DNA from: Anseranas semipalmata
Taxonomy: Eukaryota > Chordata > Aves > Anseriformes > Anseranatidae
Assembly (NCBI GenBank): GCA_013399115.1
Contig: VXAA01006453.1
Span: 842,411-906,410 of the forward strand
Reading direction: 5' to 3'
Length of the DNA stretch: 64,000 nt
The notes beneath the pieces are model-generated. The model made no database searches. It was not told where the DNA came from and saw only the letters and a program-made list of their open reading frames with translations. Position 1 is the stretch's first letter. Every line of letters begins with the position of its first letter. Made by a program: the position numbers and the translations under genes. Below, piece after piece: positions 39,355 through 53,785 of this stretch.

Positions 39355-42300
39355 GCAGAGAAATCCAGCATGCTGGTGCTTTCCAGCTTCTTTCTCTGGC
39401 TGGCAGTAGTGCAAGGAGTACCAGCACGTCCCTTCCCATCTGCAGCACTCTCAGTCCCTGCAATTCCAGCCAAATCACCACAGTGCTGAAGATTTACCGG
39501 TTTCTACCTTTTTCTGTTCATGTTATATTGGAACATCTTAACTCCCAGGGAGGCGGGAGAAGGGAACTTTGGGGATATTTATTGAAATCACAGCCTCAGT
39601 GGAACCACAGCCAAGGCAAACTTTGATGACCTGCAGTCAGCCTACAGTCAACCCGAAGCTCTCGCAGAAACCAAGCCAAAGTCCCCTCGTGACCTTTATG
39701 AAGTCTTCCAGCAGGGAAACCCCTCGCACTGGGATCACAGGTCCAGCCATTTTGCAGAAGCCCCCAGCAATGACAGCTCTCCCCAGCACAAGTTGGGTGA
39801 TTCAATCCCTGCCCAGGTGCCCCTCCAGGCCCTGCCAGTGGTGGGACAGCAGAGGCTGTCCCTCAGCCTGCGTGTGAAGCATCCACCCCCCTTGTCCAGA
39901 TGTGCACAGAACTGTTTGTTTTGTCAGGATTTCAGTACTAGCATCCAGTGTTTCCCTCCCGTGTTGGAGTTGAGCACTAAGACACCACAAGAGAGCAGGA
40001 AAGCCAGGCTGACCCACTCGGTGATGTGACAGCGGGGTCTTGGCACAGGCCCACACCACCCTGCCAACAGCCTGACCAAGACCAATGCCACAAGTCCCTG
40101 AGAGCACTTGGCCCCAGCTGAAGGAGATGAGGGTTTGAGGGCATTTGCTTCAGGGAACTGTGTTCACATCACCCCTGTTTGTTATCTCCGCACTTGCTGG
40201 CCCCTTCTGAGTCCTGTGGCAGGCACATTGGGCTCCCCAGTTTCCAGATCAGGTTCCATAGAGTGAAGATATTTGGAGGTGCGAGCCTGAGGGCAGAGAT
40301 TGCCTCTGAAGCTCCCCAGTGCTGGTGTCCGAGGCAAAAACTTGTTGGACTGCAAAGTCCAACACCTCACTATGTCCATCACCACTGCCTTTATGGTGTT
40401 GTCCTCACATCCAGCTTTCCCTTCCCTGAATTGAGGCATCTCAGGCTTTTTGTTTCTCCTTGGAAGGCAAGGTGCCTCATCATTAGGAAGCCATTTTTAT
40501 GGCACATATCATACAATAAGGATATGTGATAGAAATTACTTTGTAATGGTAATATGGAAAGTCAGATTCACATTCTCTAAAAATTCACATTTTAGGACAA
40601 ACATTTTTTCCCCCAAAGAAAAGAATGCTTTAGAAGTGCTGAACAAAATGACCTCCACCACTTTCACATAGGAGAGGGGGACAAGAATTATGGAGAAAGA
40701 AATTCCACTGTTTAAAAAATGACCCCTCATTTTTGCTCGTAATTATCTCCAATACCTGAATGCAAGGCTTGGCAATAAAGAGCTGTCACTGCGGGAGCAC
40801 AGCAGCCAGAAAAAGGAGTGAGAAATGGGAGGAACTGCCTAAGCCACTGTGCACAGAAGCAATATTATTTCATTTGAAAGCTTGGACGTCTGCAGAGATG
40901 CTCAGCGCATCAGCGCAGCTTTTTCAGATGCAGAGATACATCATCATCACAAGCATATATGCATGTGCACATGTGTTTCACACACAGAGATTAGTTTCTA
41001 AGTCTAATTTGAGCTTCCATCAGACACTGCATCCTCTGCTGCTGACTGAGGACAAGGAAAATCTCTCCCACAGGAGCAAAGAGCTATTGCAAACCTGACC
41101 ATCTCTGTTTGAAGGTCACAGCAAGATTAAAGAAATGTGCCATCTCCAGCAAATATATATAATCACTGGTGCATGCAATTCCTCTCTAAACGTGTGCACT
41201 GCAACATACTTTTCTCCATGGAGAGAGGATGAAAAAGGCTGTGTGAGACAATTAGAATCATACTGCTTAATGGAATACCAAAGAACACTTACATGTTATT
41301 TTAGCACAGCAAAGTCTATGCAGACAAAAATAACCACACTGATAGCCCCAGGTTTTACAACCCCGTGTAGAGCTGTGTGCAGTCTCAGCCTCCTGGGAGG
41401 CACACTGCCATACATCAGCCTTTCACACTTCTGACACCAACCCTTCACATTCCATAGCCTGGCTCTTTCCTCCCTCAAGCTCAGACTCCATTGCCACAGC
41501 ACCACAAGCACACACACCATGATCCTGCCTGGCTGGGCAGTAGCCCCGTACCCACTCCTCCACAGACAGGACACAGCTCCTCCCTACCGGGTATCCCAGG
41601 GCAGCCAGGCAGGGACCAGCAGGTATAGGAAGCCAAGGAACCGCACCACAAGCATGGTAGAAACCCAGCAGAAGGAAGATCCAAAGCAGGGTAAGAGGCA
41701 ACAGTTTGCCTTTATCAGTTGGTGCAGGGAGGCGCTTGATGGGAGGCAGCTGTGGCCAAAAGAGGCCAGCTGCATCTTGTAGGGCCGTTTGGTCTCTGCC
41801 AGGCTCTGAAGAACAGCTTTGCTTTGACAGATTTCCAGCCCTCAGAGACTTCTGCATTCCCACACACATAATCTAGGATAAAATAAATTTTATCTGCTTT
41901 ATTTTTTATTTTATTTTACCTCTTCTGCTCTCCAAACATCACATCCTCATTCATCTCTGAAGGCTGTTGTGCAAATAGCCTCATTGCATCGGGGGATTTG
42001 CTCTGCCCAAAGATGGGCAGCTGCTCAGACCTCGGTGGTGGTGGCTCCACATTCCCAGCTTCGGTCCACCTGAGGCCGCTCTCACCACATCCCTGAAAGT
42101 GAACTTTGAAGCCTAACTTTAAACTTTAGTTCCCAAGTCTGAGTTTTCTAGCTGTCCCTCTCTTTGTGTCACCCCCGAGGGCATTTCTTTCTCTTCCAGT
42201 GTTTGGAGTGAGACCAAGATTCAAATTTAGCAAGGTTTGTAGTACAGGAGCACAGATCTAATTTCACTAAACTGTGCTCTGAACAGGGGCACCAAGGAGA

Positions 42301-43541
42301 AGAGCCACATTTCATACCTCCCGGCTGTGGGAGAACATGCTGCAGCTAACTATTTTAAAGGAATGGCCTGAGACTAAGCCTTTCTGGTACTTGTGAGGGA
42401 AAACCTGCTTCTCATTCTTAGAGGATATAAATAACAACGTTTGTCAAAAAGGAGACATGGGAAAAGATGGACAAAAAATGAAACATGGGCATTTCTAATG
42501 GATGCAAAAGGAGATTTGTTCTGTTTCTCAGAACCCTTGTAAATTGTTGGGGTTTAGGTGCTTTACGAAAAGAAAAAATCTGTAAATTGGAAAGTGAGCT
42601 GCTCACCCCTCCTTTACTAACTCTTCTTCTTCTTGCAGATGAGCAAATATGCCAAAGCTGGGCCTGCCAGATATGGGCTCATCGGGGCATTGCAGGGGGT
42701 TGGATTTGGGAGTGAGGAGAGGCATGGTCTTTTTGCTCACTACAGAGGCAGGGGTCAGATATGAAGGTAGAGCTGAGATTTCAGAGTCAAAACTTCCTCC
42801 GCACGAGGGAGGTGGAGAGATGGTTAAACCTCAGGTCTCAGCTCAGCGAGTCACTGGTGTGGGAGAGCACCGGACCCCTTCCCACGGACATTCACTTGCC
42901 AACAGGCAGAAGCTCAGCCAGCTGTGTGCAGGGTGGGCTACACATTTCATCTGCAGGCAAACCCACCCCTACTGTTTTAGTCCAGTCATCACATCCTATG
43001 CACAAGTTCATTGTGAACCCTGTCAGGCATGGCTCTTCTCATGATCTCATCACTGCTCTTAAATCCTTAGGATTCACCTGAATCTGGAGGGGGCCTCAGC
43101 AGAACTGTGACCAGCTCGCACAGTGATGAAATGCAAAATGTTACGATGGCTATGGGACAAATTCTTCTCGTACAACCCCTGCACCCTGCAGAGTAAAGGT
43201 GACGCCCTACCAGAAACATGGGGCTCTTCTTCAGCATCTTGTGTGTGCACCAGACACAGGGGGGTAATGGACAGGGAGTGAAACACGGTGAGGGAAGAGA
43301 GACCTAGATAAAAAGGAATGGATGGAAAAGGACGGAGGGTTGCAGAACAAGCCAGAAGGAAGCAATCACACTCAGGAACGTAAAACCCCAATCTGTAATG
43401 GACAAGGAGAAGCAAATGCTCCCCTTTGTCCCATCTCCCTCCTTCTGCTTTCTGCTACTCTAGGTTCTTTTAGCACCTGGATCAAAAAAGAGAGCAAGGA
43501 GTAAACAACATGAGAGCGTAATCACTAGCAAAGGAAGGGAA

Positions 43542-43586
43542 CAGTTTTCTGCTCACTAGCAGATTCTGCTCACTGGCAGAAAACTG
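43542..43586. repeat. Hairpin with embedded 17-bp tandem duplication
   Basis: CAGTTTTCTGC (43542-43552) and GCAGAAAACTG (43576-43586) form a perfect 11-bp inverted repeat. Within it TTCTGCTCACTAGCAGA is followed by TTCTGCTCACTGGCAGA, a 17-bp tandem copy with one mismatch, each copy itself partly palindromic. Immediately after, CTGACAGGAGGGACCA (43584-43599) recurs exactly at 43749-43764. Confidence 0.85.
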
Positions 43587-46500
43587 ACAGGAGGGACCAA
43601 TAAAAAAGGCTGACAGCCTTTTATGACGTGATGAAGTGGAAAATGAAAGGTTTGAGCCAGAAAAGCCGAGAATGACAAACGGGCATCAGAGTGAAAAATG
43701 TCCAGCAGATCTGGAAGTGAAAGTCCAGCCTCCCGGAGCCTGGGGGGGCTGACAGGAGGGACCACTCGCAAAGGAGGGACGTTATGTGCGAGAGGAAGGC
43801 CAGGAGTTCCTCAGCTGGGTGCCCGAGGCATGGCAAGGAAGAGCCAGGAGGCCGTTCCTCACACCGTCCTGGTCACGCTGGGACGAGAAAAGAGCAGAGT
43901 CACTGGTGTGAGGGAATGGCAGGCATACGGTAAGGAAAAGGAGGCAGGACAGATGGTGCATCACTCATCCTGGAGGTGAGGCAGGATAAAACTGAGGGTT
44001 AGTGGATCCGGGGTACCGCAGGAGGGGATTAAGCATGACAAAAGATCTGGCTGTTATCTGGAGTGCAACAGAGTTGTAGCAGAGACCAAAGATTTCTGGT
44101 CCGCAGGGTGGGAGAGAGAGGTCTGGGCCAGCTCTGTATGAGAGCACATCCATCTCAATCTGAGTTTCTTTTAAATCTTCTGCAATAGAAATGATTTGTG
44201 ATGGCATCAGACCATTAGGTCATTGCCCATCCATCATGAACTGAGGCCCACACAAATTTCCATTCCACTGGCCACTGCAGTACAAATAAAGCTTGCAGTC
44301 CATTTTTGGCTCAGATTCATTTCTTTCACTAATAAAATATCAGAACCAGTGACCTGGCACTGCCTTCGTGGGCTGGCCTGAGGCTGGCTGTGCACATTTG
44401 TTCAGGTGCCCAATTTTTGGCTCCAGACCGGGCAGAAGTCAATACATGCACTGCAGGCAGTGTCTCTAAGTTTGGAAGGGTGTCCAGATACTTCTGGTTT
44501 TGTGCCTCCACTGATTTTGTCATTCCTTGTCCTTGGCCCACATGTCATGCTTTGCTGTGGGTTTACTGAAGTCCAGAGTTCAGAGCTTTAAGCAGGACTC
44601 AGAAGAGAGTTTATGGATGCCACAGAGGTCAGAAATGAAGAAGTGGGACAGACAGACATACCTGAAGGGAAGCACTTTCTTCCCCTCTCTGAAGAGCGTT
44701 CAGATATGGTTCTGAATCTCCTGTTCAGCAGCTTGTCCTCAGTAAAATACCCAAATCTCATGCCTTTTTGTGTTCTTTCCCCCACCCCAAGCTATCTTGC
44801 TGCAGGTGGGAAGCCTTTTTTCCAGCACTATTACGCTGTTTCCAGCTACGCTGTACTTCAGGTGCAATGCCCTACCACAACCCCACCTGCTGGGTCATGA
44901 GCTCAGCTACTTTCTAGGGATTTGAGGTTTCAGAAATGATACATTTGAGCCTTGTGACACCTTGCAGGAACAGGATTTCCCTAGGGAGCCATCTGAAGGA
45001 GCAGTGACGCATTTCTCACATTCACTGTGTGTGCTTTGGGCCTCCTTGACGTGAAAGCAGCAGGGAGCAGAAGCAAAAGGCAAAATCACGAGGTCAGTGA
45101 TGATTACAGTGAGAAACAGAGGAGCTCAGCTCCCCAGGACTGTTCTTCTGCACCTTTGCTCCTGAGGCAGATGGCCCATTGGTCCTCTAACAACCTCCCA
45201 CCTTGTTTAGGTGGCACTCCAATGCCTGGTTCCTCTGCAGGTTCTTTTGTCCAAGTCTGATGGGCTACAGCAGGGGTCCAGGCTGCTGGCAGTGCATAAA
45301 TGCACCTAGCCAGGAGCCCAAGGCAGGAACACAAATTTAATGCGTTTTATTCCCTATTTTCAGAAAAAAAAATGTATTAACTCACTGCATGTTTTCACTG
45401 TTAAAAGACAGAGGAGCTCGTTGATACACAAGCACTACTGCTTTAATATACTGACAGCAATAAACCAGTACAAATCTCTCAGGCTGGACCCAGCTGCTGG
45501 ATTTGAGGTGTTTATAGCACTGCATTGCCAGGGGAATAAGCTATAACCACATAACAGGCCTCTGTACCCGCCCCCCTTCACAGCATCAAATCAAATTTCA
45601 GTTAGATGAACAAACAAAAAGACTATCCAAAAATCCAATTGAAATAATAATTAACAGCAGGTAAGCAAGGTCTAAACTTCTGGTTGGCATGAGCAGACAA
45701 AGGTGCATGCAGAGGGTCCTCTTCACGTGGTCTGGAGCAGCGTAGAGAATGTGTTATTTCACACACCTCAGGGGGCATTAATAGCCATAGCTAGCAAGGA
45801 CCATTGACATCGAAGCACTTCACTGCTGAAGACACAGCCATGGTGTTCCTCAAGCCTGACCAGATGACATCCACTCATCTGTCTCCTTGCAGCTACTGTC
45901 CACCTTCCCAAAGGGCTCGTCATTGAGTTACCTTGCAACATGTGCTTGCAGAGCACAGATGTTGATGGGCTGGCACAGTTTCAGCAGAAGTGATAAGGAT
46001 CTGGAATTCAAAAGCAACATTAAATACCAACACAGGTTGTTCCCCTATTTCTGAAGTTGCGTTTACATCCTTTTTGCCAAAACCATTAATCTCAAATCTG
46101 CAAAGATTTTGGCTACCACATTTCTTGGTGATAGGAGACTTGTTAAAAAAAAAAATCTCCCTAGCTCTTCTCAAACTAACACAAGAAATATCACTCAATT
46201 TTCACAGTCATCCCTGAAAATATGAAGTGTGAAAAACAAACTATCTAGAGAGAACCAAGTTCTCACTACTGACCGCAATGGTCAGAGAAATTATCCCGAA
46301 CTAACTAGACTTTGGCTTCAGTCCAGCACAGCAACTCCTACATTCCCATCCTTGCCCTCATGGATCATTCTGGGTATTCTTTTCCTGTGTGCTTTGTACG
46401 CAGCACCCCATTGCTTTTGGAATCCCCCTTAACTCCAAGTTGACTGTGTTTGTCAGGCTTCTCCCTTTGTCTTTGTTCAAGATAAAAATATAGTCCTGTA

Positions 46501-46807
46501 AGGATAACAGTGGAAATATCATCCTGTTTTTACTGGTATGTATTTCCCATCTTTATTCCAGCACAATTTGTTCCATTTAATTTCCCAGTAAAAACAAACA
46601 AACAGCGATTTATAGAAGAATAAGGCTAGTGAGGTTACTGACTCCATCCTCTCCCTTAAGTAAAGTTCTGAGATTTAAAAAATGAGCACATATTTAGCAA
46701 GAGAAAGTTTGTTCAGGGCTGGAAGTCTGGTTTTGTATTTCTTCCCAAGGAACAGGGATTCTTGGAAAGCTACTAAGTTGCATTTTTCAGAAAAACTCAT
46801 TTGGCTC

Positions 46808-46825
46808 TTTTTTTTTTTTTTTTTT
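46808..46825 (+). repeat. Poly-T tract
   Basis: Eighteen T residues between unremarkable AT-rich sequence. Confidence 0.9.
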
Positions 46826-48090
46826 GAAGCGTTTGTCTGGAAGAGCAAATTGTGGTGCTAAAACACAGCAAGGGGAGGGAACACGTGCCAAGGTCACGTC
46901 CACAGCAGTAGCAATGGCCAGCTGCACAGCAGCAGTATTAAACCTCCCTTTGATACAAGATACCACTCACAGCTACTTTTTAAGAGCTATAAAAATCCAG
47001 AACAGGCACACATTAATTAGAGCAGCTCACAGCGAAGAGCTGCGTGTCCGTCATGGCAGCTGGTGTCTGAAGGGCATGGTAGTGAGTATGGGAGAGGAAT
47101 ACCCATGCACAAAGTTAGCTGGAATATTTTCATCACCTCCAGGTTTGTCAGCAGGCAGTACAGATGGTTTGCAGCTAGGGAGCCACTCAGAGCGCTTGTA
47201 AGGAAGCAATGGGACCTGCGTCAAGAAGCCGTGCGTACCATAAGGAGGCTCTTCCTAGTGACTAGCCCAAATCTCCTTTTTGTTGACATTTAAGTCCATA
47301 ACCTCCTGTCCTAGCTAGACTAGACTAGAAAGCTGACCAGGAAATCTCCCTCCTCTTCGTCACCATCTTCTTATTTATCTCCTTGTCCCTTAGTTCATTT
47401 CCTCTAAGCTACACAAACTCGGTTCCTCTGGGCTGTGCTCATAAGCCAGATTTCCATGCTGGTGTCCCCCACAGAGCACAAGATTCAACTTCCAGAGTGG
47501 CAGTTTCAAAGCAAAAGCACCCATCTGGGCTTCCCTCAGCTCCTTTCCCTCCCAGGTACAGGCAAAGCAGAGAGAGACAGTTGAGGTCATTACCCAAGTG
47601 CAAATCTGCTAGCTACAGCAATTTCTCTTCCTTGTCCCCTACTGCAGCCCACCCTGAGAAGTTAGCCTTTTCTATGAGCCCTCTGACTAGCCGCAGCTGC
47701 CTCTGAAATACCTCCAACCAAAGGATGCTGGCTAGCACAAGGTTGTTCTGTTTTTAATTGGTGACTATTTCAAGCAATCAAAATAAAGATAACCCACTTT
47801 TTTGTTTGTTTTTAAAGCATGGTAGGAGACACCAGCTCTTCCATCTATCTACTTGTACTTACCCCACATTCTGACTTTTTTGTCCGAAGTTGCAGCAGGA
47901 CTTCTGCACTGCTGGTAGCAAAAGCACCCTCCAATATTCCAATACCAGCTGGAAACCGTGAAAGCAGTGGAGCCGAACTGGAATGCATGGAGATAACAGA
48001 GCCAAAGCCCAGCAGCATTAAGAATCCTAATGCCCATTTACAAGGCAGAGAAAAAAAAGATACTTGGGTATTTTTGAGGGTCTAATACTC

Positions 48091-48105
48091 AGCACCATCT
48101 AGTGG
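48091..48105 (-). promoter_or_regulatory. CTCF-like motif
   Basis: On the minus strand, CCACTAGATGGTGCT differs by one base from the common CTCF core form CCACTAGATGGCGCT. It lies in the gene-free interval between EXD2 and the island at 34 kb, a plausible place for a boundary. Motif match only. Confidence 0.45.
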
Positions 48106-49612
48106 TTGTCACCTATAGCTATCACGCACAGAACATGCACAAGGCATATTGATTTATAGCAGTTTTCTTCTCCGTAACCAATTTGTCAAGAGACAGGCAG
48201 TCTAATCTGATATTTTCCAGGGCTCTGCAAGGATTTCTTAAGTTCTAACCTTATTGCTTGGGCTGACTCTCTTCCTAGTTAGAAGATATTTTTCCTGCGG
48301 GAAAATATCTCTAAAATGGAGTTGGTCTTTAAGACATCAGCAAAGCAATTTGAGATGTGCAGCTGAACAACGTCTAGTATTGCTACCCATATATCACAGG
48401 AGAACAGAGGGGGAAAAGAAGAGGGTGTTACGCTTGTAAAACATATGGAAAACTTTATCCAAATAGCAAAAATCTGACATAAAACTATACACACAAACTT
48501 ATAGCTCTGATTTGGGCTCTCTACAGCCCTTGCTAGACAAGTAGGGATAATGATTTTTTTGTTTTTAATCACAGTGCATTTAAAGGAGGTCCCACTCTCA
48601 TTCTCACAGCTGCCACCAGCAGTCAGTCTCCCTGCTTTTATTTATGACTAAACATCCTGGATGGAGTTGGGGCACAAAGGAAAAGGGGAGAGCAATTGAC
48701 AGATCTCAACTGATGCAAAGTACTGCTCAGCATTTTTCAAAGGATGATCAATCAGAAAGGACTTGCTGTTAATCAATCTATGTGAAAGAGATACATGTCA
48801 GATCCCTACACAGCACACTAAAATGCAAAACAGCTTCTTAGAGAAATATATTTTTGTGGAGGGGGCTTGGACATGCAGTTTTTCTCTTAAGCCTTCAAGG
48901 CTGACAGATGCCTAGGACCTTTTTCCCAGACTTGTCACATTTGTGCTGAGATATGTCTTCTCTCTTTTGCTCCTTAATCACTGCACAATCTTTCAATTTT
49001 TAAGCAAAGAAAGATAGAAGCCATATTTTATATCATCTATAGCAGAAGCTGGAGTTTTTCCTGTAAAAGAAAATGGTTTCTTATTATCTGAAGATGACAT
49101 CTTTATTTTACAGTAAAAGCCTCAGACCTATTTTCTGTTTTCAGTCCTCTTTTCTTCCTCCATCTCCAAAACTGAACTCATCCAATAGCTTGCAAAGAAA
49201 AATAATAAAAGAAAGATGGTTTTGCTTTGTTTCCTGGCGACCAGCACTACTGAGACACCAGGTATATCACACTGGCTAATTCAAGACAGAACAAGCGCAG
49301 TGATAGTTAAGTGGGAAGTCAGGGTGCAGCACTAACTTTGGTGCAGAAAATCCTTGCCACAGCTGCAGTTCATGGTGCAATTCACAGCGGAAGAGCCTGC
49401 TCTGAATATAGGGAATTATGTTCCATGCATGTTTATTTGGCTTTTTTTTATTATTTTTCCTTACTAAACTTAAGCATGTTGGCTTTCTTGCATTACCCTC
49501 TCTACCTGTAAAAGCATGTCACAAAATTGCCTTGATGCTGGGCTAATACAAGAGGGCCAACCGTGGCTCCCTTAAAAATTCACAGAAGAAGCAGGATATG
49601 TCTTCTTTGCAT

Positions 49613-49660
49613 TGCCTCCCCTGTTCAAACTGGATGCAGTTCAAACTGCCTCCCCTGTTC
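49613..49660. repeat. Short partial tandem duplication
   Basis: TGCCTCCCCTGTTC occurs at 49613-49626 and 49647-49660, with GTTCAAACTG repeated at 49623 and 49639 between them. This looks like replication slippage. Confidence 0.8.
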
Positions 49661-52600
49661 TCCAAAACAGCGTACCCAAGGGTGGGGAAAAACCCTTATG
49701 CCACTAACACAATGTAACATAAAAACGTGAGAAAGAGCTTAAAAATGGCTCTTATTCACAAAGAACATCAAAGGGATGACAGTCTGTATCAGACCATGGG
49801 AATGAGGAAGGCCATTAGGGATAGGTCTGGACTACTGTGGCATTTCCCCATGCAAGGATACATCAGGCTGTTCATCTGGATGGCTCTGGGAAAAAAGTCA
49901 CACTTAGCCAGGCTGTTGTTTTCTTATGTGGAAAACAGTCTTCCTGGAGGCCTGAAGGAAGGAGAAGGTGACCAAGGAGCAGTGATGGGAACTGACCTAC
50001 TGGTTCAGACTGGAGGTGCCTCTAAATCAGTACACTGCACAATGGTGATGGCTGGTGGTGACTCCTTATTACAGAGGCTCCTTCTGCACATTTAGGAACA
50101 GGACCAGGGCAATGAGGCACTTCTCAAGGGTAACCACATTGCCTTTGCTGGAGGGATGGGAACAAAAAAAAAGAAAAAAAAAAAAGGTTTTTTTGCTTGT
50201 TTGTTTGACTGTTACAGACAGTGCAGAGTTCAGATACTCCCTAGGGAGCCAGAGCAATAGAAATGCAACAGGAAGATAGCTTCCTATCCCTGGCATTAAT
50301 GAGCACCAAACAGAGGACAATGCAAGAAGCCCATGGGGATACGTTGTCTTCAGTCCTGTCAGTCATGGGATGCGACAGCAGAGACCTTTAAGACTGTCAA
50401 AGGAGGGAAATCAAGGCACTCCAAATGTCAAGTCTGTCAACAGAATAATTAACATGTCATGTATGGTCTGTTCAGAAGTTCAGCACTTACTGCATCTCCA
50501 ACTGCCTCACTATCGAAAATGCTGCTCACCCGGTACTTCCTGCGCCACGTAATCATGTCAAAATTGCTGCAAAGCCAAGAAAAAGGCAAACTGTAGTGTT
50601 TGGGAGGAAAGAAATCAGTTTATATCCCATACAGGAAGGCAAACTAACATATTACAGGTGCTATTGTTACTCCAGCTCCAGAGGGGCATCTCTGAAACAA
50701 GATTCTGACCTCAAGGCTTCCCTGCAGCATTACAAAAATTGAAGTTATTCTGTCATTAAGTGGCAAAATTTCTGGGGTAAGCCCATTGAATTGTAAGAAC
50801 AAGGGGAAGAAGACTGCAGGTTGACTGTCCTCTCCCTTGTTGCCCTTGTGCCCATGGCACAGCCCTCTGCAGAGTCAGCTCAGCAAGCCACAGCCTAGCC
50901 TCAAGCTAGGAAATTTGCATCTAAAACTGCTGAAAGAGGTCTTGGAGCAAGAGATTCTAGAAAGTTCTTGATGCAGTTTTGGCATCCCAGGTTTGCCACT
51001 TTCGACAACCCATTTTACAGCAGCAGCAGATTCTTGTACAGCAGCAAATTGCACAGTACCTGCACAACACCAAACACTGCTGAAACGGATGGGGGTGTCT
51101 AGACTCAGAGCACAGCAGCCTGGCTCTACATAGGAGAGACAGCCATGAGATCCTACCTACAAGCAGGGAAGAAAAAATAACTTGTGACATACCTTAACTT
51201 TGAGGGTTTTTTTAAACTGAATTTTATGCTTTCCTGAAGTAAATATGCTCCCAAATTGGAAATTAAAAATCTTAACTCTTTGCTTTGCCAGAATAAAACC
51301 TGACTTTCTTTCAAGCTTTCCTCAGGTCTCACAGGACCAGAAGGTATCTGACAGGCACCCCAAGCACATCCATTTCACAAGGACAAAATGCCTGAAATGG
51401 AAAGGATGGAGGCAAAATCTGCAGGGAATTCATACACCAAGGCAGGTTTGAGGACCCCAGCTGGAGCATGCACCCCACTAACCTGCAATAATCACTCTGA
51501 GGCAGGTACCAGCAAGTGCCAGGTAAAAAGGCAACTTTCTCTCCCCCATCTCTGGCAGTGTACCTTGGGCAAACTCACAAGTATAGAAAGTATATAGAAG
51601 TATATTCCACAGAAAGAATGGATGCACTGTTTACTGCAGGAGGTAAGATGCTAGGGGCAACCTAGGTGAATACTCAGGTTGAGCCAAATCTAAGATTTAT
51701 TTTAAAAGAGGTAGATCTATAGCCATCGTGACTGACCAACATAATCAGGCCAAGGACAGTAGCTGAATCCACTGAGAGCCTCAGAACAACGATTCAAGTA
51801 TTCCTGAGCAAACCTGCTATCACACTGCTGAGAAGTACAGTATCCTCGTACTCAGGAGATCAGCCATTGAGAGCAGACACTGACAGACAGACCGGGGAAG
51901 GCACTGGCCAAGGAAATTCAGATGATGAGGTCCAGGTGTTACCGTAAGGAATGATGGACTCACAAGGACAGGGTGAGACATGGGGAAAGAAGAAAAAAAG
52001 CAGGCATGCAAAAAAGGAAAAAAGAGCTTGACTGGCGGTAAGTCTGGTAAAAGAGCAGATTTTTACTGAATCTAACAATTAGCAATAAAGACATACATGG
52101 AAGTTTTATCTGTAGACTCGCTTTGCTCTTCCTCTGACCACTATACATTCCAGAGCCCAATCAACTCTACAAGGAAGAAACAGATGTTAGTATTCTGATA
52201 GTAATTTAAGTAATCAGTACATTCTGATCCTCCCAGTAGAACCACTACTATTCTGTAAACCAAACAAGCCCAGTAAGTGTTCTTGATAACCATATGCAAG
52301 ACCTATTGAATAGTAAAAAGCAAACATGTTCTATTAAAAGGCAGAAAATTTTAAATCGCAATCATATAGAAATAATCTATTTCTACACAATAAATATATC
52401 ATTTCCTCCCTCTTTCAGCTCGACTTAAAATCATGCAAGTTAAGGCTATCTTACAAACAACAATGAAGAATATTAGCTACAAAAATACTTACGAAGGAAG
52501 TTTTCCTTGCAAACTCCTATTTCTAAACAAGTGATTTGAAAAATAAAAAAATAAAAAGTTTTTTAGTGATACCACCGACTCCTTAAATTTAGAGGACCCT

Positions 52601-53595
52601 TAGTCCAATGCCTGTCTCAAAATCGTTTTATTTTCTCAGCAAACAGAAAGACAACAGCCGTGTTGTCAGCCCATAGGTTCCTGTAAACAAGGACAGCTTT
52701 ATCAGGAGTTCATGCATCAGAACAAAGGGAGAAAAACAGAACAAAGAAGTGAGATGGACAGTTTGTACTCCTGATGGTTGAAAAGGGTTTTCAGAACAGA
52801 ACCATGCAAAGAGCTCTCACCACCCTGACCTGATATCAGTAAAGATAGAAGATAACACTACCTGAACACGTGCTCAAAATGCTTTGGAGAGAAGTAGTTA
52901 CATCCAAGCTGCTGCTGTAGACAGGAGGTTCTTGCTGAGATTACAATCAGCTGTGTGAATGAGCACAGTGACAGAACACATTTGGCTAGATCAGTTTTGT
53001 TAAGACCTGTCAATGATACAAGAAAGGCATAAAATTGCCCTTATAATGAAAATGGTCTCATTTGCAGCTCTCTGATAAGTAGTATTTATCACGAATCTTT
53101 GCCTTCTTTTGCTCAGACTGCTACTGCAGCTCCTCCAGGATGGCATTAATGTACCATTTCTCCATGGCTCCTACTTATCTCAAACAGGCTCTGCTACAAA
53201 CCTGTTTTTCACCCTGGCCTGTGAAATTTTTCAAATTATCTGATGGAGGAGACTTTCCACCATGATCACAGCAAGTCCAGGATTCTGCCCAAATGTTGTT
53301 ATGAAATATGGGTCAACTGTGCTATACACAGTGGCGTGAAGTATGGTAAGGGTCTTACTGAAACTTCTCTGCAGAGGCTTATATAAGTCGAGCATAGTTT
53401 CATTCAGGAGAAGCACACTCATCTCATGCAATCAAAATCATCAAAAGTGATTTCACAGAAAGGGATATGTACTTTTTAAAAGTTGTATTTTAACTAAGGT
53501 CTAACAACAGGCAAAAAACATGGTTATTTATGAAAGTCAAGACAGCAGCACTATTTTAAAAACAACAATAATAATTAGCACACACTGGCTCATGT

Positions 53596-53785
53596 TTTTA
53601 AAGTATTTTACAAAAACCTTAATTAATTAATCCTCACAACACCCTTGTGAGATAGGTTAGTATTATTAGTCCCATTTTAGAGACAGGCATGGAGAGAGTA
53701 TGACCTGCTCACCACCACACAAGAAAAATCCAGGAACAGAACACCAGATTCTCCAGTTTCCTGCCACACACAGTCTGACCTCTTA
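53596..53785 (+). repeat. Ancient MIR/L3-like (CR1-superfamily) 3' element
   Basis: Plus strand reads TTTACAAAAACCTTAATTAATTAATCC, the TCACAACACCCTTGTGAGAT block, TATTATTAGTCCCATTTTAG, AGACAGGCATGGAGAGAGTA and then a degraded 'accagattctccagtttcctgccac' tail. This is the order of the widespread amniote element whose consensus runs 'cctcacaacacccctgtgaggtagg...cccattttacagatg...ggcacagagag'. It lies just beyond the candidate EXD2 poly(A) site. Confidence 0.75.

Larger units (their letters stand above)
34401..53595. other. Gene-free interval between the CpG island and the EXD2 3' end
   Basis: About 19 kb with no supportable coding exon. A moderately GC-rich patch lies at 35880-36110. Other content is listed separately (old CR1/L3 tail, hairpin, CTCF-like motif, slippage repeats, A/T tracts). 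An A-rich run at 50166-50187 is simple sequence. Confidence 0.6.
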
